Assembly (NCBI GenBank): GCA_019057795.1
Contig: JAHLWS010000005.1
Location: forward strand, 1-64,000
DNA: 64,000 bases
Source: Promethearchaeota archaeon
GTDB lineage: Archaea > Asgardarchaeota > Lokiarchaeia > Sigyniarchaeales > SOKP01
Direction: 5' to 3'
The translations under genes and the position numbers were made by a program. Shown piece by piece: positions 54,871 through 63,348 of this stretch; the stretch's first letter is position 1; every line of letters starts with the position of its first letter. The notes beneath the pieces were generated by a model. The model was not told where the DNA came from, did no database searches, and saw only the letters and a program-made list of their open reading frames with translations.

Positions 54871-55122
54871 TTATCTTTCAATAATAACTTCATCAACACT
54901 GTGCAGGGCACAGTTCATGCTTTCTAAAATGTCCTTTATTGAATCCAATGTAAGGTCTTCAGTACCTTTAATGGTTAAAAAGATTGAGGTTGTATTTTGG
55001 TCTATCTCGTCTGTCTTAATCTGTACATACGTAACACCCTCAGTTTTCATTAAAGTGCGGCCGATTAGTTCGTTATCGGGACTGTGTGGTTTCAAAATGT
55101 CTAATTTAAAAGTAATATTCAT
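54871..55122 (-). CDS. DUF211 family protein
   Basis: The 83-residue protein matches the archaeal DUF211 pattern along its length: LDILKPHSPDNELIGRTL at 8-25, EGVTYVQIKTDEIDQNT, and the end ALHSVDEVIIER. The fold is a ferredoxin-like beta-alpha-beta domain that forms rings; its role is not known, though a ligand-binding or regulatory part has been proposed. Length is normal. ATG 55122 is clear. Confidence 0.85.
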   Translation of the reverse strand: MNITFKLDILKPHSPDNELIGRTLMKTEGVTYVQIKTDEIDQNTTSIFLTIKGTEDLTLDSIKDILESMNCALHSVDEVIIER

Positions 55123-55216
55123 GATTTAATAAATTAAATATTTAATTAAAATTATATCACTAATTGAATTATTTCAATAATTGATTAAATTGTATTTATA
55201 ATTTATTTTTATTAGT

Positions 55217-55381
55217 TTATAAAAATTGTTCAATGATTTCAATTAATTTAGATGGAATTTCTTTTGGTTCGATGATTTTACTCTCTATGAAAAAGAAAAT
55301 GATACGATGGGTATAGCAATCGCATTTAATAACATGTTTAATTGCTCGTTCTATTCGATAAATCTTGTAATATTGTTTCTC
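55217..55381 (-). pseudogene. Partial copy of the HAD gene tail, in frame after the DUF4177 gene
   Basis: Bases 55211-55281 are close to 55581-55650, the end of the HAD gene: both encode EIPSKLIE and end EQFL-stop. The open frame carries on upstream (KIYRIERAIKHVIKCDCY) to TAA 55382-55384, which is the stop of the DUF4177 gene, in the same frame. It has no start of its own. It is a duplication scar, or the rest of a longer protein split by that TAA. Confidence 0.55.
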
Positions 55382-55534
55382 TTATTTTTCTCTTACCCAA
55401 ACGTGAAAAGCACCCTCTATTAACAATAACTCCCAGCCTTCTGCAGCTATTGCGTTTAATTCTTCCTCTAACCTTTTTTTAATTTTACCGGTGGTTAAAG
55501 ATCCTTTAAAAATTTCAATTCTATATTCTTTCAT
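55382..55534 (-). CDS. DUF4177 family small protein
   Basis: This 50-residue protein was found outside longer frames: MKEYRIEIFKGS at the start, then RLEEELNAIAAEGWELLLIE and HVWVREK. The LN-x-x-A-x-x-GWELL pattern is the mark of DUF4177, a small family of unknown role in bacteria and archaea. The ATG at 55534 is clear. After the TAA the frame stays open for 55 codons into the HAD-like tail. Confidence 0.75.
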   Translation of the reverse strand: MKEYRIEIFKGSLTTGKIKKRLEEELNAIAAEGWELLLIEGAFHVWVREK

Positions 55535-55586
55535 ATTTGATATCTCTTTTTCAAATGTTTAATTATTAGTTATAATAATTTTTAGT

Positions 55587-56282
55587 TTATAAAAATTGTT
55601 CAAGGGTTTCAATTAATTTTGATGGAATTTCGTGTAGTTCAATAATTTTATCTGCCTTTCTAAAAAATTCTCTTTTTAAGTAATTTGGAATTTTAGTGTT
55701 TAAAGCGATAGAGCGCGATCCTATGTTAATCGCTGCTTCAATATCTCGCCCAGTATCTCCAATAACCACAATTTGATCAGGTTTTACATCTATTTTCTCA
55801 CATATGTGTTTTAAATGATCTGGGTGCGGTTTAAGATTTTTAGTATCGTCACGACCTACTATAACTTCAAAGTAGTGAATGATACCTGCTGTGTCTAGTG
55901 AAATTCTTGCGTTGTTATGGGTATTATACGTAAAAACAGCTTGTTTAAGTCTTTTCTTTTTTGCAAACTCTAAAACCTGGTCTATACCCTGAGTTAAAGT
56001 CGCTTTAATGGCAGCTTCGTGTTCGACTTGAATTACGGCGTTATTCACTTCGTTAATAATTTCTTTAATTTTTTCGGAAGAAAACCCCAACTCATTAAAT
56101 ATTACTCTGGAGATTTTAACACTTTCTAAAATAGGCATTTCAATTGAAAGGTCTTCCTTTGGTATCCCATAATCTCTTAATACTTTAATAGCCTTTCTTC
56201 GAGCTTTAACCGAGTTAATTTTAAAATGTATTAAGGTACCGTCCAAATCCCATATAATTGCTTTAATAGGTTTTTCGTTCAT
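55587..56282 (-). CDS. HAD-superfamily hydrolase
   Basis: The 231-residue enzyme has the HAD motifs: DLDGTL near 12-17 (first Asp nucleophile), TYN near 118-120 as motif II, LKPHPDHLKH with the motif III Lys near 150-159, and VVIGDTGRDIEAA near 172-184 as motif IV. The helical cap of about 100 residues makes it like phosphoglycolate phosphatases (Gph), which remove phosphate from small molecules. The substrate is unknown. It begins 1 bp after the ThpR gene stop and is likely in one operon with it. Confidence 0.9.
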   Translation of the reverse strand: MNEKPIKAIIWDLDGTLIHFKINSVKARRKAIKVLRDYGIPKEDLSIEMPILESVKISRVIFNELGFSSEKIKEIINEVNNAVIQVEHEAAIKATLTQGIDQVLEFAKKKRLKQAVFTYNTHNNARISLDTAGIIHYFEVIVGRDDTKNLKPHPDHLKHICEKIDVKPDQIVVIGDTGRDIEAAINIGSRSIALNTKIPNYLKREFFRKADKIIELHEIPSKLIETLEQFL

Positions 56283-56855
56283 TTAATATACCAAATCGGA
56301 ATATATCGGCCCTGTAGGCGTTAAAACAGACTTTTTTAGTTTTACCTGGCTTATATTGAAAGGTCCAAATTCGAAATTTTTATTCTCGTTAATTAGTTTT
56401 TTTAGCACATCAAAAGTTTTATAATTTACTTTATCCCTTCTCAATCTTCCTATCGTAAGATGTGGTTTGAATCCAGTTCTTTTATCTTTTTGAATTTTCA
56501 ATCGCTCAGATAAGAGTTGTTCTATTATATTTTTAATTTGTTGTAAAAATTGAACATCTCCAATAAGTTTTACCCATAAAACAGAGAATTTGTTAAATTG
56601 ACCTACCCCTCTAAGACTATATTCAATGGTTTTTCCTTGAAACATGCTTTCGTTTACATCTTCTTTCAAAATTTCATAAATTTTTAGTGCCACGGATTCA
56701 GAAATGTTTCCCAAAAATTTTACAGTCATATGAAGGTTTTCTGGTTCTACTACTTTAAGCTTGGGCTGATTTTGTTTTAATCGAGATGAGAAAGCCTGAA
56801 TTTTCTCTATCGTGTTCTTGTCTTTTAATTCGATCGCTATAAATGCTCTAATCAT
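56283..56855 (-). CDS. thpR: RNA 2',3'-cyclic phosphodiesterase (ThpR/LigT)
   Basis: The protein has the two HxTx motifs of the 2H family: HMTVKFLGNI near 42-51 and HLTIGRLRR near 132-140. It opens 2',3'-cyclic phosphate ends of RNA, as in tRNA splicing or repair. ATG 56855 (MIRAFIAIEL) fits the family start better than ATG 56867, which adds four residues. It stands directly before the HAD gene on the minus strand, with no gap, so both are likely translated from one RNA. Confidence 0.92.
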   Translation of the reverse strand: MIRAFIAIELKDKNTIEKIQAFSSRLKQNQPKLKVVEPENLHMTVKFLGNISESVALKIYEILKEDVNESMFQGKTIEYSLRGVGQFNKFSVLWVKLIGDVQFLQQIKNIIEQLLSERLKIQKDKRTGFKPHLTIGRLRRDKVNYKTFDVLKKLINENKNFEFGPFNISQVKLKKSVLTPTGPIYSDLVY

Positions 56856-56898
56856 GACTACACCCAATTAATGTTAATATTACAAGTTTTTTGACGAT

Positions 56899-57861
56899 CT
56901 ACCTTTCAATTTTGCCCGGAAGATAGAAATCATACTTTTTCTTAAAGACTTTAGTTTTAAGAAATCTATCAAAGCGTCTCACACTTTGAAAAATAACCCA
57001 CATACTGCTGTCGCTCTTGTAATATTTTTTAACTTCTTCTAATGTTAACGGTTCAATATCGAAATCAATTGCTTCTTCTTCAAAGAATTTATTGACAAGG
57101 TTAATCAATTCAGGGATAAGTTCGGGTTTTTGTTCCTTAAAGAAATTTGCGACTAAATCAATTGTAACCTTCCTCCAGTCGTAATATCTCCCGATAGTTT
57201 CTTCAAGAAATAAAGCTTTTAATAACCACCTTAGAAATGAAGGGGCACTTTTCAAAAATAGGACTGCCTCCATCGCTTCGTTACCATTAACCCTAAAAAA
57301 TGGTGTACTCGTATCGAAATACATTAGTTTTGTATCAAGATCAATTTTAGGATTGTTAGGATCGAAACCAATAATGGCAAAGTTAGATATTTGACCGTCT
57401 AATCCTAAATCTATAGTATTATGGTTTTTAGCGTAATCCCACACTTTCTTCATTTCTCTCATTACAAGTAGAATTAAAGTTTTAATGTCTTGATCGCTTA
57501 ATTGATGAATTACCTTATGCCCTATTGATTCTGAGGGAAGTTTTTCTTGAACGCAATAAAATTGAATTTTTCCCTCTTCGTCTTTAAACCATGCTACATC
57601 GTACTCAGGCAGATTGAGCCCCACATCTTCTTTTAAAAGTCTATTATATTCGTTATATGCCCAAATATGTCTTTCGACTTGCGTTTCATTATCAAAAATT
57701 GGAATCCTTTTATATGCTATTTGCTCTGGGTTATTCAAAATCTCAAAAACGAGGCTTATTTCACCATAACCTAAAATTTTTATCGGTACTTCTCCTTTTT
57801 CGGGATCAGAAGTATCAATTGACTTTTCTAACTTTTTTAAAACTTCAATATCAATTTTCAT
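56899..57861 (-). CDS. Possible kinase-fold protein, 320 aa
   Basis: Parts of the chain recall small protein-kinase-like folds: VPIKILGYGEISLVFEI near 25-41 as the glycine-rich strand, IAYKRIP near 48-54 with the Lys, DLGLDGQISNFAI near 150-162 as the catalytic loop with D and N, and LMYFDTSTPFF near 179-189 in the place of DFG. This resembles DUF6206-like proteins. Whether it is active, and on what, cannot be read. It lies between the ThpR gene and the methyltransferase gene at 57937, all on the minus strand. ATG 57861 is clear. Confidence 0.6.
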   Translation of the reverse strand: MKIDIEVLKKLEKSIDTSDPEKGEVPIKILGYGEISLVFEILNNPEQIAYKRIPIFDNETQVERHIWAYNEYNRLLKEDVGLNLPEYDVAWFKDEEGKIQFYCVQEKLPSESIGHKVIHQLSDQDIKTLILLVMREMKKVWDYAKNHNTIDLGLDGQISNFAIIGFDPNNPKIDLDTKLMYFDTSTPFFRVNGNEAMEAVLFLKSAPSFLRWLLKALFLEETIGRYYDWRKVTIDLVANFFKEQKPELIPELINLVNKFFEEEAIDFDIEPLTLEEVKKYYKSDSSMWVIFQSVRRFDRFLKTKVFKKKYDFYLPGKIER

Positions 57862-57936
57862 ATCTAATCAATTCACTTCTTTAATATTTAAAAAAATTAA
57901 CTTAAATCTTTATAAAATTAACTCAAAAATTCAATA

Positions 57937-58980
57937 TTAATATTTTCCTAATTTCTCTACTAAGGTTTTTGCAATTCCTAAGTTTCTACTTGCCATAGTA
58001 AATGGTTCCCAGGGCCACTCACATCCTGCGGCATACATAAACATCCCACCTGGTTTTCCTAATTCAATTGTTGTTTCCACTTCGCTAATAACATCGTTAA
58101 TTGAATAAGTTGTACTTCCCAATATCTGTGTATTAGTATTTCCTCTAATACAATTATTTGTCCCGATCTTCTCTTTAGCTAATTTTAAGTCTACTTGATA
58201 ATCTAAGTCTAAAATTGCCGCGTTTGTATTCGATATTAACTTAAGCATATCTCTCCCTTCCTTATCTATCACCGAATTATCGCCACAAACATGATACAAC
58301 ACTGGAACTTTCCTTTGAATATCATCGAATAGTTCTTTTGTTGCCTTTAAACAGCATTTTTCATACCGCATTGGACCAATTTGAGATATCGCGGAATCGC
58401 CAGCGCCAATAATATTCGCTCCAACTTCGATCTGCATTTTAGCAAACTCTTTTTGTATTGGTAGTATTCGATTTATGAGATCTCTTATCCTTTTTTCCCA
58501 ATCTTGATGCTTACATAACATTAGAACATTTACCAAATCGAATAGGCAGCAAATTTCAGCAAAGGGAGCCTCGATCCATCCGATAATGCATTGTTCACCT
58601 CCAACTTTTTCGCTCAATAATTTAACAGCGTTAACTCTGTTCAATATTCTCTTATTTGAATTTAAATCAGGTATTTCGAGGGAGTAAAAATCATCAATTT
58701 TCAAGTAAGTTTTTGCTACAGGAGTGTGACTCTTCCAACCTATTTCTACACCCCACGCGTTAGCTTCGCGGTATGCATCTGTAGACACATTCACATGATC
58801 AATTCCAAAAAAATCTGAGCATTTTATTTGGGATTGCGCTAATATTTCTGGATTTTGGCAGTATTCGCGATTATAATCGATATTGTTCAAGTTGGCTGCA
58901 AGGTGCATAATAAACGGGTTAAAGGGTATCTTCTCGGGCGTCCCCTTAATCGCAGAGAGGTTTAATTCCAATCGGTTCAT
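57937..58980 (-). CDS. Uroporphyrinogen decarboxylase-type methyltransferase (MtaA/MtbA-like)
   Basis: The 347-residue protein is of the URO-D superfamily. It holds the zinc-binding pattern of corrinoid:thiol methyltransferases: YHVCGD near 236-241 (His and Cys) and a late Cys in MYAAGCEWPWE near 316-326. Such enzymes move methyl groups from a methylated corrinoid protein to a thiol such as CoM, or to another acceptor. Lokiarchaeota have many. No corrinoid protein gene is nearby, so the partner is unknown. ATG 58980 is clear. It is divergent from the GH2 gene. Confidence 0.82.
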   Translation of the reverse strand: MNRLELNLSAIKGTPEKIPFNPFIMHLAANLNNIDYNREYCQNPEILAQSQIKCSDFFGIDHVNVSTDAYREANAWGVEIGWKSHTPVAKTYLKIDDFYSLEIPDLNSNKRILNRVNAVKLLSEKVGGEQCIIGWIEAPFAEICCLFDLVNVLMLCKHQDWEKRIRDLINRILPIQKEFAKMQIEVGANIIGAGDSAISQIGPMRYEKCCLKATKELFDDIQRKVPVLYHVCGDNSVIDKEGRDMLKLISNTNAAILDLDYQVDLKLAKEKIGTNNCIRGNTNTQILGSTTYSINDVISEVETTIELGKPGGMFMYAAGCEWPWEPFTMASRNLGIAKTLVEKLGKY

Positions 58981-59091
58981 TTTTCTTTGGATGTTCTATA
59001 AAACTTTGAAAAATTCTTCATTTTCTTTCCAGAATTTATTATTAATATTAAATTTGGTTAAGTTTTTATTTATAATAATTCTTTTTTTCTC

Positions 59092-60975
59092 ATGGAAAAA
59101 TTAGGCGAAGATTATATACCTAGACCGGAATACCCTAGACCGCAATTTGTAAGGGCAGATAGTTGGATTAATCTTAACGGGGAATGGGACTTTGCTTTTG
59201 ATGATATAAATAGAGGATTAATTGAACGCTGGTACCTTAAAGAGAGTGCAAACAACTTTGATAAGAAAATAATAGTTCCCTTTTGCTTTCAAAGCAAATT
59301 GAGTGGAATTGAGGACACATCATTTCACGAAGTCTTTTGGTATAGAAAAAAATTTAATATTCAGAAACAATTCGAAAATAAGAAAGTTTTGCTTCATTTT
59401 GGGGCTGTTGATTATAGTTGTGTAATTTACTTAAATGGGGTTTATGTTGGCTCTCATGAGGGTGGTTATATTGGATTTTCTTTAGATATAACAAATTATA
59501 TTGAAGAAAATAATGTTTTGGTTGTTAGAGTAGAAGATCCGAGTCAAGATCTTGAAATTCCCAGAGGTAAACAATACTGGAAAGAGAATATAGAATTGAT
59601 ATTCTACCCTAGAGTATCTGGTATATGGCAAACGGTTTGGTTGGAGTCTCTTTCTCCAGATTACCAAATCGAAGATTTAAAAATTACTCCAGATATTGAT
59701 AAATCTGAAGCTATTTTTGAAATCAATATTAATGGGATGGGTTTCTCAGAGTTATATCTTATAATTAAGGTTTTATTTGATAATCAAATAATCACTCAAG
59801 ATAAAATTAATCTAGATTTCATCGGGAAAATCGGTAAAAAGAAAAATAAGAAAGTAATCAAAGAAAGGATCGAGATTTTCCATAAGAGAATGTTCCATGA
59901 GAATCAATCACGCTTTAATTTCAAGGTTGCAATACCTAACAATTTATTGCATCTTTGGGATGTAGATAATCCAAATTTATACGATCTATCATTAAAAATT
60001 GAAAATGAGAATACAGGTGAGATATATGACGAGATATCAAGTTATTTTGGTATGAGAAAGATATCAATATCAGAACAAGAGAATGAGAATAAGCAAATTT
60101 TGCTAAATTATAAACCCTTATATCAGAAATTGTTTTTGGTGCAGGGGTATTGGCCTGATAGCTTATATACGCCTCCCTCTGATGATCACATTAAAAAAGA
60201 TATTCAACATGTTTTAGATTTTGGATTTAATGGTTTAAGGACACATCAAAAAGCTTTTGATCCTAGATTTTTGTATTGGTGTGATAAAATGGGCGTTTTA
60301 GTGTGGGGAGAGATTGGTAATGCTTACCGTTTCTCTGTGAAATCACAACTTAAACTTATTAACGAATTTGTAGCTGAAGTTGAACGAGATTATAATCATC
60401 CTTCGATTATTGCCTGGGTACCCTTGAATGAAGGTTGGGGTGTCTCCGGAGCAGAGAGGGACCCTAAAAGAGGTTATTATACATCTTCATTATATTTTTT
60501 AATAAAATCAATTGATCCTACTCGATTAATTATAGATGATGATGGATGGTGGCATACGGAGAATAATGATGTGTGTACCCGACACTTTTATTCGACAACT
60601 AATTTTTTACCAGTATCATTAGAGGAAGAAATTAGAAGCCATAAAACCGCAGTTCCAAAAACTTATCTAAAATCATACGAGTATAAAGGTGAACCTATTA
60701 TTTACAGTGAAATAGGAGGATTTGCCTATGATTTTAAAGAAAATGTTGAAAAGAAATGGGGTTATGGAGGATTAATAGAAGATTCTGAAGTTTTATTTGA
60801 AAGAGTAATAGAATTACTTAAAGAATTCGAAGCAAGAAAAGAATGGATTCAAGGCTTCTGTTACACTGAACTTTACGATCAGTTCCAAGAAATAAATGGT
60901 TTATTAACTTTCGATAGAGAACCTAAATTTCCACCGCAGAAATTGAAAGAAAAACTAGATGCAATGTTTTATTAA
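59092..60975 (+). CDS. Glycoside hydrolase family 2 enzyme
   Basis: The 627-residue protein has the GH2 order: a jelly-roll sugar-binding part (about 10-190; RADSWINLNGEWDFAFDD), an Ig-like part (about 195-320), and a TIM barrel. The acid/base Glu is in WVPLNEGWG near 443-451, and YSEIGGF near 537-543 fits the nucleophile Glu. It would cut beta-galactosides, beta-glucuronides or beta-mannosides; the exact sugar is open. There is no signal peptide, so it probably works in the cytosol. It suggests use of plant or algal sugars. The start is ATG 59092. Confidence 0.92.
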   Translation: MEKLGEDYIPRPEYPRPQFVRADSWINLNGEWDFAFDDINRGLIERWYLKESANNFDKKIIVPFCFQSKLSGIEDTSFHEVFWYRKKFNIQKQFENKKVLLHFGAVDYSCVIYLNGVYVGSHEGGYIGFSLDITNYIEENNVLVVRVEDPSQDLEIPRGKQYWKENIELIFYPRVSGIWQTVWLESLSPDYQIEDLKITPDIDKSEAIFEININGMGFSELYLIIKVLFDNQIITQDKINLDFIGKIGKKKNKKVIKERIEIFHKRMFHENQSRFNFKVAIPNNLLHLWDVDNPNLYDLSLKIENENTGEIYDEISSYFGMRKISISEQENENKQILLNYKPLYQKLFLVQGYWPDSLYTPPSDDHIKKDIQHVLDFGFNGLRTHQKAFDPRFLYWCDKMGVLVWGEIGNAYRFSVKSQLKLINEFVAEVERDYNHPSIIAWVPLNEGWGVSGAERDPKRGYYTSSLYFLIKSIDPTRLIIDDDGWWHTENNDVCTRHFYSTTNFLPVSLEEEIRSHKTAVPKTYLKSYEYKGEPIIYSEIGGFAYDFKENVEKKWGYGGLIEDSEVLFERVIELLKEFEARKEWIQGFCYTELYDQFQEINGLLTFDREPKFPPQKLKEKLDAMFY

Positions 60976-61050
60976 ATTAGATTAATTTTTCTTACAGAAT
61001 ATTAGAATTTAAAATTAAAATATTTTAGAATTAGTAGGTTTGAAGTTAAA

Positions 61051-61866
61051 ATGGCGAGACCGTTATGGTTCGTAAATTTGCTGAAAAAAACTTTTCCTAA
61101 TATTAAATTGATAGCTAAATTAACGAGGTTTCCTGTTGTTGGTAAAATCTTTGACTTCCTGTTATTTGAAGGAGACGAAATTATATACCTGACGCAAGAT
61201 AAGGTAATTCCTATTAATAAAGAAGTCAAAAAACAAGCGGAAATGGTGTTACCCTCAAAAGTTTTGGATCACTTTATAGAAAAAGCTAACTACCATTGGG
61301 TAATGAATTTCTGTATATGTCGAGATTCAATGCAGTGCAAAGACTATCCAATAGATTTAGGGTGTTTATTTCTGGGGGAAGCTGTTTTAGGGATTAACCC
61401 TCAATTAGGACGACTTGTAACGAAAGAAGAAGCCCTTGATCATATAAAAAAATGTAAAGAAGCTGGTTTAGTTCATATGATTGGAAGAAATCGATTGGAT
61501 AAGCAATGGCTTGGCGTAAATCCAGGTTATAAACTTCTAAGTATATGTAATTGCGATCCTTGCTGTTGTTTATGGCGTATATCTCCCGTTTTAGCTTCTA
61601 AAATTGGTTCTAAAGTGCAAAAAATGCCAGGAGTCACCTTAGAAGTATCAGAAAGATGTGTGGGGTGCGGAACATGCATGCAAGGAATATGCTTTGTCGA
61701 TGCGATACATATGGTTGACAACCGTGCCAAAATTACTGAAGAATGTAGGGGATGTGGTAGGTGCGTTGAAATTTGCCCCCAAAACGCTATCGAACTCACG
61801 ATAAATGATAAAGAATATGTAGAGAAATCAATCAAACAAATTGAAAAAATTATCGATGTTACCTAG
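61051..61866 (+). CDS. Ferredoxin-type iron-sulfur protein with extra Cys region
   Basis: The last 70 residues hold two 4Fe-4S motifs (CVGCGTCMQGIC, then CRGCGRCVEICP). Before them are further Cys residues: CICRDSMQCKDYPIDLGC near 88-105 and CNCDPCCC near 169-176, which could carry another centre. This layout is found in iron-sulfur proteins of anaerobes with no settled role. The start ATG at 61051 gives an N-terminus with a weak hydrophobic helix. It may serve in ferredoxin-linked redox steps with HdrA or FrhB. It is 75 bp after the GH2 gene and 34 bp before the aminotransferase. Confidence 0.82.
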   Translation: MARPLWFVNLLKKTFPNIKLIAKLTRFPVVGKIFDFLLFEGDEIIYLTQDKVIPINKEVKKQAEMVLPSKVLDHFIEKANYHWVMNFCICRDSMQCKDYPIDLGCLFLGEAVLGINPQLGRLVTKEEALDHIKKCKEAGLVHMIGRNRLDKQWLGVNPGYKLLSICNCDPCCCLWRISPVLASKIGSKVQKMPGVTLEVSERCVGCGTCMQGICFVDAIHMVDNRAKITEECRGCGRCVEICPQNAIELTINDKEYVEKSIKQIEKIIDVT

Positions 61867-61900
61867 TTTTAAATCTTACCAATCTTAATTCTTTAATGAA

Positions 61901-63019
61901 ATGAGAATTAAGGACTTTAAATTAGAAGAATATTTCGCAAAGTATGAGTTTAATGTTAAATACTCTTTGTGTTCCTCAGATTGCGAATCATTTAGCGTAG
62001 ACGAATTGCTAACTTTAGATAAAGATTCCTTAGGAGAACTTAAAAAGGTTTGGCTAGGTTATACTGAATCTCTTGGCAATCCTTTGTTAAGAGAAGAAAT
62101 TTCTAAATTGTATAGCAATATAAAACCAGAAGAGATAATTGTTTTTTCTGGAGCTCAAGAAGGAATTTTTGTTTTTATGAATGTTTTATTAAAGAAAGGA
62201 GATCATGTGATCGTTCAATATCCTGCTTATCAATCGCTATACGAAATCGCTAACGCTATAGGATGTAAAGTTACTAAGTGGATAATGAGTGATGAGAACA
62301 ATTGGAAACTTGATTTGAAATTTTTGGAATCTAACATCAATAAATCTACTAAATGTATTGTTGTAAATTTTCCACATAATCCAACAGGGCAACTCATCTC
62401 AAAAGAAAACTACCAAAAAATTATTAAGTTAGCTAAAGAAAAAGATATTTACGTTCTTTCTGACGAGGTTTATAAATTTTTGGAGTATAACAAAGCCGAC
62501 AGATTACCATCTGCTTGCGATCTTTACGAAAAAGGAATATCAATAAACGTGATGTCAAAAGCATTTGGCCTTGCTGGGTTAAGAATTGGATGGATTGCAA
62601 CAAAAAATAAAACCCTTTTCAAAAAAATCGCTTCTTTCAAGAATTATACTACTATTTGCAATAGTGCTTTAAGCGAGTTTTTTTCAATATTGGCTTTGCG
62701 TAATAAAGACAAAATTATTAACAGGAATTTGGACATTATTAATAAAAATTTGAACCTACTGGATAAATTTTTCGAAAACTATTGTAAATATGTAGCTTGG
62801 GTGAGACCTAAAGCAGGTTCGATTGCTTTTCCAAGGCTTTTAATTGAACAAGATGTAGAAGAATTTTGTCTTGATTTATTAGAAAAAAAGGGTGTATTGT
62901 TGATGCCAAGCACTAAATTTGATTATGGAACATCTCATTTTAGAATTGGATTTGGTCGAAAGAACTTACCTGATGCCTTACAACATTTTGATAACTATAT
63001 GACTGAAAATTATGGTTAA
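61901..63019 (+). CDS. PLP-dependent aminotransferase (class I/II)
   Basis: The 372-residue protein has class I/II motifs: VFSGAQEGIFVFM near 85-97, NFPHNPTGQL near 165-174, SDEVYKFLEY near 187-196 with the Asp for PLP, and SKAFGLAGLRIGW near 219-231 with the Schiff-base Lys. The final Arg for the carboxylate lies in FRIGFG. It would transfer amino groups of aspartate-, alanine- or aromatic-type amino acids. The exact substrate cannot be told. It follows the ferredoxin gene by 34 bp. ATG 61901 is clear. Confidence 0.92.
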   Translation: MRIKDFKLEEYFAKYEFNVKYSLCSSDCESFSVDELLTLDKDSLGELKKVWLGYTESLGNPLLREEISKLYSNIKPEEIIVFSGAQEGIFVFMNVLLKKGDHVIVQYPAYQSLYEIANAIGCKVTKWIMSDENNWKLDLKFLESNINKSTKCIVVNFPHNPTGQLISKENYQKIIKLAKEKDIYVLSDEVYKFLEYNKADRLPSACDLYEKGISINVMSKAFGLAGLRIGWIATKNKTLFKKIASFKNYTTICNSALSEFFSILALRNKDKIINRNLDIINKNLNLLDKFFENYCKYVAWVRPKAGSIAFPRLLIEQDVEEFCLDLLEKKGVLLMPSTKFDYGTSHFRIGFGRKNLPDALQHFDNYMTENYG

Positions 63020-63348
63020 TAATAATTGTAGAACATTTTCAATGGTTATCTGGGAGAAAATCTGAAATATTTACTATTGAATTTTTGAATACTTAAACTA
63101 TAAAGGCGATGTAACTCTTTTTTACTAAACATTGGGTTATTTTTTAGTAATTATTACTTCTTAATATTGAAGATTTATTCATCGATTTAAATGATGCTTT
63201 TTTGATAAATGCATCAATTCTAATTTCTTCCTTTGAGATGGGGTAGTTAATTATTTTAGTGAATATTCCCGCTCATAGATTTATCCATAATAAAACAATG
63301 ATATATGAGTAGGTTATACCCATAAAAGAAAGAATAGTATGAATAAAA
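63020..63348. other. Intergenic, 329 bp, nothing seen
   Basis: AT-rich. Short frames only, such as the minus-strand reading antisense to the helicase start. It must hold the helicase promoter. Confidence 0.45.
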
